From Clostridiales bacterium (GTDB lineage: Bacteria; Bacillota; Clostridia; Oscillospirales; Oscillospiraceae): 62,672 bases of DNA. Below, piece by piece: positions 1 to 9,637 of this stretch. Below the pieces are notes generated by a model. It made no database searches. It was given only the letters and a program-made list of their open reading frames with translations, and was not told the DNA's origin. The DNA lies in the NCBI GenBank assembly GCA_902363045.1, contig CABIYX010000018.1, forward strand, positions 7,130 through 69,801, given 5' to 3'. Every line of letters starts with the position of its first letter. Within the stretch, counting starts at the first letter, position 1. A program made the position numbers and the translations under genes.

Positions 1-1
1 C

Positions 2-364
2 TATGTCCGCTCCAAGCCCGTTCCAGGGGCCAAGACCGCCGTCACCCTCTACCGCACCCTGGCCGTCCGGAACAGCCTGTCCCTGGTGGAGTGCGAGCTG
101 ATCACCGGCCGCACCCATCAGATCCGCGCCCAGTTCTCCGCCGCCGGCCATCCCCTGCTGGGGGACGGCAAGTACGGCAGCGAGCGGGACAACCGGCGGT
201 ACGGCCGCCATGGGCAGGCTCTGTACTCCTACCGTCTCTCCTTCCGCTTCACCACCGGCGCCGGCCCCCTGGAGCCCCTCAACGGCCGCAGCTGGCAGGT
301 GGAGGAGGTAGACTTTGTACAGGAGTATTTTCCCGGTTTCTCCCTGCCGCGGACAGAGGGATGA
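2..364 (+). CDS. RluA-family pseudouridine synthase, C-terminal part (partial)
   Basis: The last 120 residues of a pseudouridine synthase that converts specific uridines in rRNA or tRNA to pseudouridine. The N terminus, including the catalytic Asp, lies left of the window, so the frame is open from base 2. The RluA C-lobe signature TGRTHQIRAQF is followed by GHPLLGDGKYG. The stop is TGA at 362-364. Which RluA, RluC or RluD paralogue this is cannot be told from the fragment. A sigma-A promoter about 85 bp downstream starts a new transcription unit. Confidence 0.9.
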   Translation, partial: YVRSKPVPGAKTAVTLYRTLAVRNSLSLVECELITGRTHQIRAQFSAAGHPLLGDGKYGSERDNRRYGRHGQALYSYRLSFRFTTGAGPLEPLNGRSWQVEEVDFVQEYFPGFSLPRTEG

Positions 365-448
365 CTCTTTGACGTTTTGTCCTGTCTCTCCATAAATTTT
401 CTCCCGATTTTCCCCGTAAAATTTCCCCTATATTTTCGACAAAATCCA

Positions 449-477
449 TTGACATTTCTAAGGTAAACAGATATAGT
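449..477 (+). promoter_or_regulatory. Sigma-A promoter of potABCD
   Basis: TTGACA (449-454), a 17-bp spacer and TATAGT (472-477). It lies about 120 bp before the potA start, leaving a leader of roughly 110 nt. I see no recognisable riboswitch in that leader. Confidence 0.75.
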
Positions 478-596
478 TGATTGCGCTATCCGTGAATCCC
501 CGCGCAGGCAGTCCTCTGTCCCTCCAGGGCGGACTCCGGCGGGAACTAAACCGAGGGAGCTGACATTTTTTATTGAACAGAAATGGGGGAGGATCT

Positions 597-1764
<1,168 letters not shown>

Positions 1765-1778
<14 letters not shown>

Positions 1779-2622
1779 GCTGGCCCTGTTCTCCGTGCCC
1801 TATGTGCTGTGGATGGCCGTCTTTGTGGTCATCCCCATTCTGATGATCGTCGTCTACGCCTTCTCCTCCGCGGAGGGCGGCTTTACTCTGGAGAACTTCG
1901 CCCGGATCGGCGACTATATGGTGGTGTTCACCCGCTCCTTCAAGCTGGCCTTCATCGCCACTGTCATCTGCCTGCTGCTGGGCTACCCCGTCTCCTGCTT
2001 TCTGGCCCGGGAGGGCCCCCGGTTCCAGCGCGTGGCCATGATGCTCATTATGCTGCCCATGTGGATGAACTTCCTGCTGCGGACCTACGCCTGGATGTCC
2101 ATTCTGGAGAACACCGGCCTGCTGAACCGTCTTTTCGAGGCCATCGGCCTGTTCGATCTGATCAACAGCATATTCGGCACAAATTTGGAATATTTTAAAA
2201 TGATCAATACTCAGGGGGCTGTGGTGCTGGGCATGGTCTATAACTTCCTGCCCTTTATGATCCTGCCCATCTACTCGGTGATCGTCAAGCTGGACCACCG
2301 GCTCATCGAGGCTGCCCGGGACCTGGGCGCCGACTCGGCCACCGTGTTCCGGCGGGTCACTCTGCCCCTCTCTCTTCCCGGAGTGCTCTCCGGCATCACC
2401 ATGGTGTTTGTCCCCGCAGTCTCCACCTTCGCCATCTCCCAGCTGCTGGGAGGCGGCAAGCAGCTCCTGCTGGGCAACCTCATCGAGATGCAGTTCAAGG
2501 GCGCGGCCTATAACCCCCAGCTGGGCTCCGCCGTCGCCCTGGTGATGATGCTGGTGGTAGTGGTCTGTATGACTGTGATGAATCGCTTTGGTGAGGGCGA
2601 AGAACAGGCGGTGATGCTATGA
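1765..2622 (+). CDS. potB: Spermidine/putrescine ABC transporter permease PotB
   Basis: Inner-membrane permease (285 aa) with about six transmembrane helices. The cytoplasmic EAA loop is visible as [20 protein letters not shown]. The start at 1765 overlaps the last 14 bases of potA, with AGGAGG at 1753-1758 inside the potA frame, so translation is probably coupled. Its stop overlaps the potC start by four bases (ATGA). It pairs with PotC to form the channel energised by PotA. Confidence 0.92.
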
Positions 2623-3485
2623 ATCGGAAACCATCTCTGTTCAGCCGCCTGATGACCGGGCTGATCTTTCTCTTCCTTTACGCCCCCATCTTCGTTCTGA
2701 TCGTCTTTTCCTTCAACGACTCCAAAAGCCGCTCCGTATGGGCCGGCTTCACCCTGGATTGGTATGACAAGCTGTTCCACGATCAGATGATCCTGGATGC
2801 CCTGTATACCACCCTGGCTGTCTCAGTCCTGGCGTCCGTCATCGCCACCATCGCGGGCACCTTTGCCGCCATCGGCTTCTACAACATGAGAAAGCGCTGG
2901 CGCACTCCGCTGATGACGGTGAACAACATCCCCATGGTCAACGCGGAGATCGTCACCGGCGTCTCCCTCTGCCTGTTCTTTGTGGCCTTCTTCAACCTGT
3001 GGGGCGATTTTGCCCACTGGGTCAACGGAGCGTTCGGGCTCCAGCTGCCGGAGCAGCTGTACCTGGGCTTCGGCACCATGCTGATCGCCCACATCACCTT
3101 CAACATCCCCTATGTGATCCTGTCCATCATGCCCAAGCTGCGCCAGATGGACAAGAACCTGGTGGACGCGGCCCAGGACCTGGGCTGTACCTGGATGCAG
3201 GCCTTCTGGAAGGTCGTTGTCCCGGAGATCAAGCCGGGCATCATCAACGGCCTGCTCATCGCCTTCACCATGTCGGTGGATGACTTTGTCATCAGCTACT
3301 TCACCGCCGGCTCCAGCACCGCCAACCTGGCCATGCGCATTTACGCCATGACCAAGAAGCGCATCAGCCCGGAGGTCAACGCGGTATCCACTCTGTTGTT
3401 TATCACCGTTTTGATCCTTCTTGTCATCATCAACGTGCGGGAGGCCCGCCAGGAGCGTGCAGCCGCAAAACAGCGTCTCTCTTGA
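2619..3485 (+). CDS. potC: Spermidine/putrescine ABC transporter permease PotC
   Basis: Second permease subunit (288 aa) of the polyamine importer, with about six hydrophobic helices. The EAA-like loop reads DAAQDLGCTWMQAFWKVVVP. It begins in an ATGA overlap with potB, which implies coupled translation. A 59-bp gap with a small GCGGTGG/CCACCGT hairpin (about 3490-3505) separates it from potD. Such a hairpin may protect the upstream mRNA or tune potD expression, but that is inference. Confidence 0.92.
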   Translation: MNRKPSLFSRLMTGLIFLFLYAPIFVLIVFSFNDSKSRSVWAGFTLDWYDKLFHDQMILDALYTTLAVSVLASVIATIAGTFAAIGFYNMRKRWRTPLMTVNNIPMVNAEIVTGVSLCLFFVAFFNLWGDFAHWVNGAFGLQLPEQLYLGFGTMLIAHITFNIPYVILSIMPKLRQMDKNLVDAAQDLGCTWMQAFWKVVVPEIKPGIINGLLIAFTMSVDDFVISYFTAGSSTANLAMRIYAMTKKRISPEVNAVSTLLFITVLILLVIINVREARQERAAAKQRLS

Positions 3486-3544
3486 TTTTTGCGGTGGGAC
3501 CACCGTAAAAATAAAATTTTCAACACCATTGGAGGAATGATCAA

Positions 3545-4654
3545 TTGAAAAAAGCACTTTCCCTGACTCTGGCTCTGACCCTCTCCGCCGGCCTGCTGGC
3601 CGGCTGCGGCAGCAACAGCGGCGACGGCTCCGGCAGCGGCAGCGACGAGAAGCGCGTTGTCAACGTGTGCAGCTGGGGTGAATATATCGATGAGAGCCTG
3701 ATCGACGAATTCGAGCACGAGACCGGGATCGAAGTCAACTACCAGACTGTCCCCAGCAATGAAGAGCTTTATTCCATGCTCAAGACCGGCGGCGCCAACT
3801 ATGACGTGGTGGTCCCCTCCGACTACATGATCTCCCAGCTGATCGAGGAGGGGATGCTGGCCGAGCTGAACTATGACAATATTCCCAACTTCTCTCTGAT
3901 CGACGACCGCTTCAAAAACCTGTCCTACGATCCGGAGAACAAGTACACCGTCCCCTATGCCTGGGGCACCCTGGGCATCATCTACAACAGCGCCATGGTG
4001 GAGGAGCCCATCACCAGCTGGGACGCCATGTTCGATCCCAAGTACGCCGACCAGGTCCTGATGATCAACAACTCCCGGGACGCTCTGGGCATCGCCCTGA
4101 TGGATCTGAACTACTCCGTGAACACCGACAGCGAGGAGGAGCTGCGGGCCGCCTATGACCTCCTGGCCCAGGCCAAGGAGGCCGGCGTCTACCAGGCCTT
4201 CGTCATGGATGAGGTGTTTGACAAGATGGAGACCGGCGAGGCAGCCATCTCCGCCTACTATGCCGGCGACTATCTGACCATGCTGGAGACCAACCCCGAC
4301 CTGAAGTATGTGGTCCCCGAGGAGGGCTCCAACTGGTTCGTGGACGCCATGTGCGTGCTGAAGGACGCGGAGAACAAAGATGAGGCCGAGGAGTGGATCA
4401 ATTTCCTCTGCTCCACGGACGCTTCTCTGAAGAACATGGACTACATCTGGTACGCCTCCCCCAACAAGGAGGCCCTGGAACAGTACCCTGAGTACTATGA
4501 GGAGACCTATGGTGAGGAGCTGGACCCCGAGCTCTATGAGATCATGGCCGCCCCCCAGGAGGTCCTGAAGAACTGTGAAGCCTACCTGGTCCGCCCCGCG
4601 GCGACCCGCACCCTGTACAACGATCTGTGGACGGATCTCGGCATCCTGGCCTGA
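3545..4654 (+). CDS. potD: Polyamine-binding lipoprotein PotD
   Basis: Extracellular substrate-binding protein (369 aa) that delivers polyamine to PotBC. The N terminus is a lipoprotein signal: two lysines, a hydrophobic core and the lipobox LLAGC near residue 20, followed by a Gly/Ser-rich linker that tethers it to the membrane. The mature part starts VNVCSWGEYIDESLIDEFE, typical of PotD/PotF. The start is TTG at 3545 with GGAGG ten bases upstream; no ATG fits better. Last gene of the operon, followed by a strong terminator. Confidence 0.93.
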   Translation: MKKALSLTLALTLSAGLLAGCGSNSGDGSGSGSDEKRVVNVCSWGEYIDESLIDEFEHETGIEVNYQTVPSNEELYSMLKTGGANYDVVVPSDYMISQLIEEGMLAELNYDNIPNFSLIDDRFKNLSYDPENKYTVPYAWGTLGIIYNSAMVEEPITSWDAMFDPKYADQVLMINNSRDALGIALMDLNYSVNTDSEEELRAAYDLLAQAKEAGVYQAFVMDEVFDKMETGEAAISAYYAGDYLTMLETNPDLKYVVPEEGSNWFVDAMCVLKDAENKDEAEEWINFLCSTDASLKNMDYIWYASPNKEALEQYPEYYEETYGEELDPELYEIMAAPQEVLKNCEAYLVRPAATRTLYNDLWTDLGILA

Positions 4655-4691
4655 TGGCTGTCTGATATAGTTCCAACAAAAATGCAGATCA

Positions 4692-4729
4692 GCAGCCCCG
4701 GTTCCCTCTGGAGCCGGGGCTGCGTTTTC
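4692..4729 (+). terminator. Rho-independent terminator after potD
   Basis: Perfect 10-bp stem GCAGCCCCGG/CCGGGGCTGC (4692-4701/4714-4723) followed by GTTTTCT, 37 bp after the potD stop. Confidence 0.85.
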
Positions 4730-5027
4730 TCTGCCCCGCGGCCCAGGGATTCGGATTTACAAATTGTTCACGCTTTAGCCGAAATTTCGTGATAACTTTT
4801 CCACCTGATGTGGTATTCTATTCTTGGATCAAGGATCCAAAATGTTTTCCCCCCTTTTCTGGTTGGAGATCTCCTCTAGATCCCCCATCGGGTCCCCGGT
4901 CCCGCACGCCGGGGCCCGCAGGTTCCGGTCTCATACTGGGGCCGGTCCACCTGACATTTTGCGCTTTGCGCTTCACTGCCACCCGGCCCGGACACCGGTC
5001 TGCTCCGGGTGGCAGACCAAAATTTTT
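4730..5027. other. Gene-free stretch between potD and etfA
   Basis: About 300 bp with no convincing gene. It contains a GGATCC palindrome near 4835 and an imperfect CCACCCGG/CCGGGTGG hairpin near 4979-5012. No promoter of good consensus or known RNA family was recognised. Confidence 0.5.
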
Positions 5028-5055
5028 CCGGCCTGAGCTTTCAGGCCGGTTTTTT
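5028..5055. terminator. Bidirectional intrinsic terminator
   Basis: Stem CCGGCCTGA/TCAGGCCGG (5028-5036/5041-5049) with TTTTTT on the right and AAAATTTTT on the left, so it can end transcripts from either direction. A second long hairpin (5066-5099, CCGGCGTTCGGAGA/TCTCCGAACGCCGG) follows it. Confidence 0.7.
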
Positions 5056-5131
5056 GATGCAGAAACCGGCGTTCGGAGATCTTCTTCTCCGAACGCCGGT
5101 CTGTCTCTCTGCCATATTTTCACCTGTCCGG

Positions 5132-5171
5132 CGAAATAAAACACCCTGCTCCTGTGTTCAGGAGCAGGGTG
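5132..5171 (-). terminator. Terminator of the hbd-bcd-etfBA operon
   Basis: A 13-bp perfect stem CACCCTGCTCCTG/CAGGAGCAGGGTG (5142-5154/5159-5171) with loop TGTT. On the minus strand it is followed by TTTTATTTC. It starts 23 bp after the etfA stop. Confidence 0.85.
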
Positions 5172-5194
5172 CAATGTCCAACAGACGGGAACCC

Positions 5195-6307
5195 TTACTT
5201 GGCAGCCTTAGCAGCCTTGATGGCCTCGATCAGCATGGGGGTGACCTTGAACAGGTCGCCGCAGATGCCGTAGTCGGCGATCTCGAAGATGGGAGCGGTC
5301 TCGCTCTTGTTCACCGCGATGATGCACTCGGAATCCTGCATACCGGCCTTGTGCTGGATGGCGCCGGAGATGCCCAGAGCAACATAGATCTTGGGGTGAA
5401 CGGTCTTGCCGGTCTGACCGACCTGATGGTCGGCGGACAGCCAGCCAGAGTCGATGGTAGCACGGGAGCCGCCAACGACGCCGCCCAGCTCAGCAGCCAG
5501 CTCCTCAGCCAGCTTGATGCCACCCTGGACGTCCTTGGAGATACCACGGCCCACGGAGACGACCACGTCAGCGCCGATCAGATCGACCAGCTTCTTGGCA
5601 GCCTTGACGACCTCGACCACCTGGGTCTCCATGTCGTTCTCAGTCAGCGCGATGGTGGGCTTGATCAGCTCACAGGCGTCGGCCTTGGCCTGATCGAACT
5701 CAGCCTTCTTCATCACGCCGGGGCGCACAGTGGCCATGGCGGGACGGAAGCGGGGGCAGATGATGGTGGCCATCAGGTGGCCGCCGAAGGCGGGACGGGT
5801 CATCTTCAGGTTGCGGTCCTCCTCGGGGATCCCGTCGATCATCGCAGGGGCCAGAGTGGAGGAGTCACGCAGGAACTGCTTGTACTTGGGCACATCGATG
5901 TCCAGGTGAGTACAGTCGGCGCACAGACCGGTGTGCAGACGGGCGGCGCAGCGGGGGCCCAAATCGCGGCCGATGTTGGTGGCGCCGATCAGCATGACCT
6001 CGGGCTTGTACTCCATAATGGTGTCACAGATCACCTTGGTGTAGCCATCGGTGGTGTAGTTCTCCAGCAGGGGGTGGTCGCAGACGTACACGCCGTCAGC
6101 GCCGTAGCCGCCCAGCTCCTTGGCGATGCCCTCAATGTTGTGGCCCAGCAGAATACCATACAGCTTGGTCCCCAGCTCGTCGGCCAGCTTGCGGCCCTCG
6201 GAGATCAGCTCGAAGGAGGTAGGCATCATGGTGCCCTGACGCTGCTCGCAGAATACCCACACGCCGCCGTTGAAGGCAGCAATATCAGCACTGTTATAAG
6301 TAGACAT
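5195..6307 (-). CDS. etfA: Electron transfer flavoprotein alpha subunit
   Basis: Alpha subunit (370 aa) of EtfAB, the flavin partner of butyryl-CoA dehydrogenase. In anaerobic clostridia the Bcd-EtfAB complex reduces crotonyl-CoA with NADH while bifurcating electrons to ferredoxin. The C-terminal FAD domain is visible as GSRATIDSGW, HQVGQTGKTV and a downstream ALGISGAIQH block. Last gene of the minus-strand operon, 21 bp after etfB. Bifurcation is known for close relatives and is inferred here from the operon. Confidence 0.94.
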   Translation of the reverse strand: MSTYNSADIAAFNGGVWVFCEQRQGTMMPTSFELISEGRKLADELGTKLYGILLGHNIEGIAKELGGYGADGVYVCDHPLLENYTTDGYTKVICDTIMEYKPEVMLIGATNIGRDLGPRCAARLHTGLCADCTHLDIDVPKYKQFLRDSSTLAPAMIDGIPEEDRNLKMTRPAFGGHLMATIICPRFRPAMATVRPGVMKKAEFDQAKADACELIKPTIALTENDMETQVVEVVKAAKKLVDLIGADVVVSVGRGISKDVQGGIKLAEELAAELGGVVGGSRATIDSGWLSADHQVGQTGKTVHPKIYVALGISGAIQHKAGMQDSECIIAVNKSETAPIFEIADYGICGDLFKVTPMLIEAIKAAKAAK

Positions 6308-6328
6308 ATTCTTCCGTTCTCCCTTCTA

Positions 6329-7135
6329 TCAGATCAAATGCTTGGCAGCCAGAATGCCGGCCAGCTTGTCGCAGGTGTCTTTGTCGGCGCCTTCCAGCAT
6401 CATGCCGGCACCCTTCTGGGGAGGCGTGAAGGACTTAAAGATGTTGGTGGGGGAGCCCTTCAGACCGATGGTGGTGGGGTCGATCAGGGGATCGTCCTTC
6501 AGGGTGTTGTAGTCAAAGACCTCATAGGGCTTCTCATAGCACTCGAAGATGCCGCCCACGCTCATGTAACGGGGAGCGTTCAGCTCCTTGATGCAGGTGA
6601 TCAGGCAGGGAGTGTTGACCTTGATGGTCATGTAGCCGTCCTCCAGCATACGCTTGATGGTGAGGGTGCGGCCCTCCTTGGTGATCTCAGCGGCATAGGA
6701 GACCTGGGGCAGGCCCAGCTTCTCAGCGATCTGAGGACCGACCTGAGCGGTGTCGCCGTCGATAGCCTGACGGCCGCACATCACGATGTCCTCCTCGCCC
6801 ACGCCGATCTTGTTGATGGCGGCAGCCAGGATCTGAGAGGTGGCATAGGTGTCGGAGCCGCCGAACTCACGGGCGGAGACCAGAACGGCACGGTCAGCGC
6901 CGCGGGCGATGACCTCACGCAGCATACCCTCGGCAGGAGGGGGGCCCATGGAGACGACCACGACCTCGGCGCCGGTCTGCTCCTTCAGGGTCAGAGCGGC
7001 CTCGACGGCGTTCAGGTCGTCGGGGTTGGTAATGGTAGCCATGGAGGCGCGGTTCAGAGTACCATCGGGATTCACGGCCACCTTACCGGAGGTATCGGGG
7101 ACCTGCTTGACACAAACAATGATTTTCATTTCCAT
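6329..7135 (-). CDS. etfB: Electron transfer flavoprotein beta subunit
   Basis: Beta subunit (266-268 aa) of the electron-transferring flavoprotein. Diagnostic blocks are IIVCVKQVPDT at the N terminus and CGRQAIDGDTAQVGPQIAE mid-protein. Two ATGs compete: 7135 is 3 bp from AGGAGG, and 7129 (MKIIVCVKQ) is 9 bp from it and fits the family start better. It lies 12 bp after bcd and 21 bp before etfA, so the three are clearly co-transcribed. Confidence 0.94.
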   Translation of the reverse strand: MEMKIIVCVKQVPDTSGKVAVNPDGTLNRASMATITNPDDLNAVEAALTLKEQTGAEVVVVSMGPPPAEGMLREVIARGADRAVLVSAREFGGSDTYATSQILAAAINKIGVGEEDIVMCGRQAIDGDTAQVGPQIAEKLGLPQVSYAAEITKEGRTLTIKRMLEDGYMTIKVNTPCLITCIKELNAPRYMSVGGIFECYEKPYEVFDYNTLKDDPLIDPTTIGLKGSPTNIFKSFTPPQKGAGMMLEGADKDTCDKLAGILAAKHLI

Positions 7136-7147
7136 CTGCCTCCTATC

Positions 7148-8293
7148 TTATTTCACACCCAGAGCACGGGAGATGACCATGCGCTGGACCTCGGAAGTAC
7201 CCTCATAGATCTCGGTGATCTTGGCGTCACGCATCATGCGCTCCACGGGATACTCACGGGTGTAGCCGTAACCGCCAAACAGCTGAACGGCGCGGCGGGT
7301 CACGTCAGAGGCGGACTCAGCAGCGAACAGCTTCGCCATGGCGGCGTCCACGCTGTAAGGCTCGTGCTTCTCCTTCTTCATGGCAGCGGCATACACCAGG
7401 TACTGAGCGGCCTGCATCCGGGTGTGCATATCGGCCAGCTGGAACTGGGTGTTCTGGAACTGAGACAGACGCTTCTTGAACTGAACGCGCTCCTGGGTGT
7501 ACTTGACGGCCTCGTCAATGGCGCCCTCGCCCAGGCCCAGAGCCTGCGCGGCAATGCCGATACGGCCGCCGTCCAGGGTCTGCATGGCGATCTTGAAGCC
7601 CTGGCCCTCCTTGCCCAGCAGGTTCTCCTTGGGCACGACACAGTCCTCGAAGATCAGGTCGCAGGTGGAGGAGCCACGGATACCCATCTTCTTCTCCTTC
7701 TTGCCCACGGAGAAGCCGGGGAAGGAGCTCTCCACGATGAAGGCGGAGATGCCGTGGTTGCCGGCCTTCTGGTCGGTCATGGCGAACACAACGATGGTGC
7801 TGGCCACGGTGCCGTTGGTGATGAAGCACTTGGAGCCGTTGAGCACATAGTCGCCGTTCTCGTTCTTCACGGCGGTGGTCTGCTGGCCGGAAGCGTCGGT
7901 ACCGGCGTTGGGCTCAGTCAGGCCGAAGGCGCCGATCTTCTTGCCGGACAGCAGGTCAGGCAGGTACTTCATTTTCTGCTCCTCGGTGCCGTGCTCATAG
8001 ATGGGGGCGCAGCACAGAGAGGTGTGAGCGGAGACGATGACGCCGGTGGTGCCGCACACCTTGGACAGCTCCTCAACGCACATGGCGTAGGACAGCACAT
8101 CGCCGCCGGCTCCGCCGTACTTCTTGGGGAAGTAAATGCCCATCATGCCCAGCTTGCCCATCTTTTCGACGGTCTCCATGGGGAAGCGCTCTTCCTCATC
8201 GAGCTCCTCGGCCAGAGGCTTGACCTCATTTTCCGCAAACTCACGGTACATTTTGCGGACCATCTCTTGCTCTCTAGTCAGATGAAAATCCAT
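7148..8293 (-). CDS. bcd: Butyryl-CoA (short-chain acyl-CoA) dehydrogenase
   Basis: Flavoenzyme of 381 aa that reduces crotonyl-CoA to butyryl-CoA in the butyrate pathway. Family blocks include the FAD/substrate region AFGLTEPNAGTDASG and the C-terminal YEGTSEVQRMVISR with the catalytic Glu typical of short-chain acyl-CoA dehydrogenases. Its position between hbd and etfBA is the classical clostridial arrangement, except that the crotonase is not here; a crotonase gene lies at 15916-16692. An AGGAGG box precedes the ATG at 8293. Confidence 0.94.
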   Translation of the reverse strand: MDFHLTREQEMVRKMYREFAENEVKPLAEELDEEERFPMETVEKMGKLGMMGIYFPKKYGGAGGDVLSYAMCVEELSKVCGTTGVIVSAHTSLCCAPIYEHGTEEQKMKYLPDLLSGKKIGAFGLTEPNAGTDASGQQTTAVKNENGDYVLNGSKCFITNGTVASTIVVFAMTDQKAGNHGISAFIVESSFPGFSVGKKEKKMGIRGSSTCDLIFEDCVVPKENLLGKEGQGFKIAMQTLDGGRIGIAAQALGLGEGAIDEAVKYTQERVQFKKRLSQFQNTQFQLADMHTRMQAAQYLVYAAAMKKEKHEPYSVDAAMAKLFAAESASDVTRRAVQLFGGYGYTREYPVERMMRDAKITEIYEGTSEVQRMVISRALGVK

Positions 8294-8314
8294 TTTCCAG
8301 TCCTCCTAAAATTT

Positions 8315-9154
8315 TTACTTCTTGGAATAATCGTAAAACCCCTTGCCGGATTTGACGCCCAGCAGACCACCGCGGACCATCTTCTTCAGCAGCAGGGCAG
8401 GACGATACTTAGAGTCGCCTGTCTCATTGTACAGGGTGTTCATAATGGCCAGGCAGATGTCCAGGCCGATAAAGTCGCCCAGAGCCAGGGGGCCCATGGG
8501 ATGGTTGGCGCCCAGGCGCATAGACTTGTCGATGTCCTCCACAGAGGCGGTGCCGGACTCCACCAGGCCGATGGCGTCGTTGATCATGGGGATCAGCAGC
8601 TTGTTGACCACAAAGCCGGGGGCCTCAGCCACCTCAACGGGATCCTTGCCAATATCCTGAGCCAGCTTGTACACGAAGTCAAAGGTCTCCTGAGGCGTGT
8701 TCACACCCCGGATGACCTCAATGAGCTTCATACTGGGCACGGGGTTGAAGAAGTGCATCCCGATGAGGGCGTGCTTCAGCCCATGGCCCATCTCCGTAAT
8801 GGACAGGGAGGAAGTGTTGGAAGCAAAAACCGTCTCCGGCTTGCACAGCTCATCCAGCCGGCGGAACAACTCCTTCTTGGGACCCATCTCCTCCGCGATG
8901 CACTCGATCACCAGATCGGCGTCCGCAGCGGCGGATTCCTCTTCCACCAAAACATTGGCCATCAGGGCATCCTTGGTACCCTGGGACATCTTGCCCTTGG
9001 CTACCCGCTTCTGCAGAGATGCGTCCAGCTGCTCTTTATGCCGCTGGGCGGAGGCGATGCTGCTGGCGTACATCAGGGCAGTGTGGCCGTTGGCGGCGAA
9101 GACCTGAGCAATGCCGCGGCCCATAGTGCCGGCGCCGAAAATTGCAACCTTCAT
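8315..9154 (-). CDS. hbd: 3-hydroxybutyryl-CoA dehydrogenase
   Basis: NAD(P)-dependent enzyme (279 aa) reducing acetoacetyl-CoA to 3-hydroxybutyryl-CoA. The Rossmann motif [14 protein letters not shown] starts at residue 3, the active-site block reads MHFFNPVP, and the C-terminal domain contains [17 protein letters not shown] chose the ATG at 9154, with AGGAGG 8 bp upstream, over an earlier in-frame ATG whose extension matches nothing. First gene of hbd-bcd-etfB-etfA. A Rex-like box and a hairpin lie upstream. A second paralogue is at 55933-56826. Confidence 0.94.
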   Translation of the reverse strand: MKVAIFGAGTMGRGIAQVFAANGHTALMYASSIASAQRHKEQLDASLQKRVAKGKMSQGTKDALMANVLVEEESAAADADLVIECIAEEMGPKKELFRRLDELCKPETVFASNTSSLSITEMGHGLKHALIGMHFFNPVPSMKLIEVIRGVNTPQETFDFVYKLAQDIGKDPVEVAEAPGFVVNKLLIPMINDAIGLVESGTASVEDIDKSMRLGANHPMGPLALGDFIGLDICLAIMNTLYNETGDSKYRPALLLKKMVRGGLLGVKSGKGFYDYSKK

Positions 9155-9222
9155 TGTGTTTCCTCCTAAAAAGACGATTTGGGAGCGCCAAATCTCTACG
9201 ATTTGACGGAACATAGACGGTT

Positions 9223-9240
9223 TCGTTAGAAAATTAACAA
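9223..9240. promoter_or_regulatory. Candidate Rex operator upstream of hbd
   Basis: On the minus strand the 18-mer TTGTTAATTTTCTAACGA matches the clostridial Rex palindrome TTGTTAA-N4-TTAACAA at 12 of 14 defined bases. It lies about 70 bp before hbd. Rex is a NADH/NAD+ sensing repressor known to control butyrate genes in clostridia; its use here is inferred. Confidence 0.5.
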
Positions 9241-9250
9241 ATGATGACCA

Positions 9251-9288
9251 GAAAAATCGCAACATAGGGGACGCCCCCTCTTGTTGCG
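9251..9288 (-). terminator. Leader hairpin with T-tract upstream of hbd
   Basis: Stem CGCAACA/TGTTGCG (9258-9264/9282-9288) closing an inner GGGG/CCCC stem. On the minus strand it is followed by ATTTTTC. About 100 bp upstream of the hbd start, it may end upstream read-through or act as an attenuator. Confidence 0.45.
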
Positions 9289-9575
9289 GCGTATATTTCC
9301 AAACGAACTGTTTATGTACTTATCAAATTATATCGTTTTTCATGGCGAGAAGCAAGGGGTTGAACACCAGCAAAATACACAGTTTTTACGGTCTTATTTT
9401 GTCTCCTTTAACAAAAGCATTGGAGAGCTCCGGCAGATGCAGAAACATTTTCCACAGCCGATGCATAAACAGAATCTTTTGCAGAAAGTCTTGGAATTTC
9501 AAGACTCAGCCAGGTGCCCTCCTGACCGTCTTCCTTTCATCGAACGCACGGCCCCCTCTCCAAGGCGTACTTCTG
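9289..9575. other. Gene-free stretch upstream of the hbd operon
   Basis: Lower-GC DNA with no convincing gene. An ATTATA (minus-strand TATAAT) occurs near 9327 but lacks a good -35. Nothing else was recognised. Confidence 0.4.
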
Positions 9576-9618
9576 AAAAACAGGGAACCCAAACCAGTCT
9601 CAGCCGGTTCGGGCTCCC
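9576..9618 (-). terminator. Terminator of the zinc-ribbon/SH3 protein gene
   Basis: A 15-bp stem with G-U pairs formed by 9583-9597 and 9604-9618 (minus strand GGGAGCCCGAACCGG pairing with CTGGTTTGGGTTCCC), then TGTTTTTC. It starts 20 bp after the stop. Confidence 0.85.
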
Positions 9619-9637
9619 CGCTCACCCAAGTCCTGGT

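Noticed and set aside
5009..9169. A 1386-codon open frame on the plus strand
   Set aside because: It is the antisense shadow of etfA, etfB, bcd and hbd, caused by high-GC codon use. The minus-strand genes are full-length, family-typical and have ribosome binding sites.
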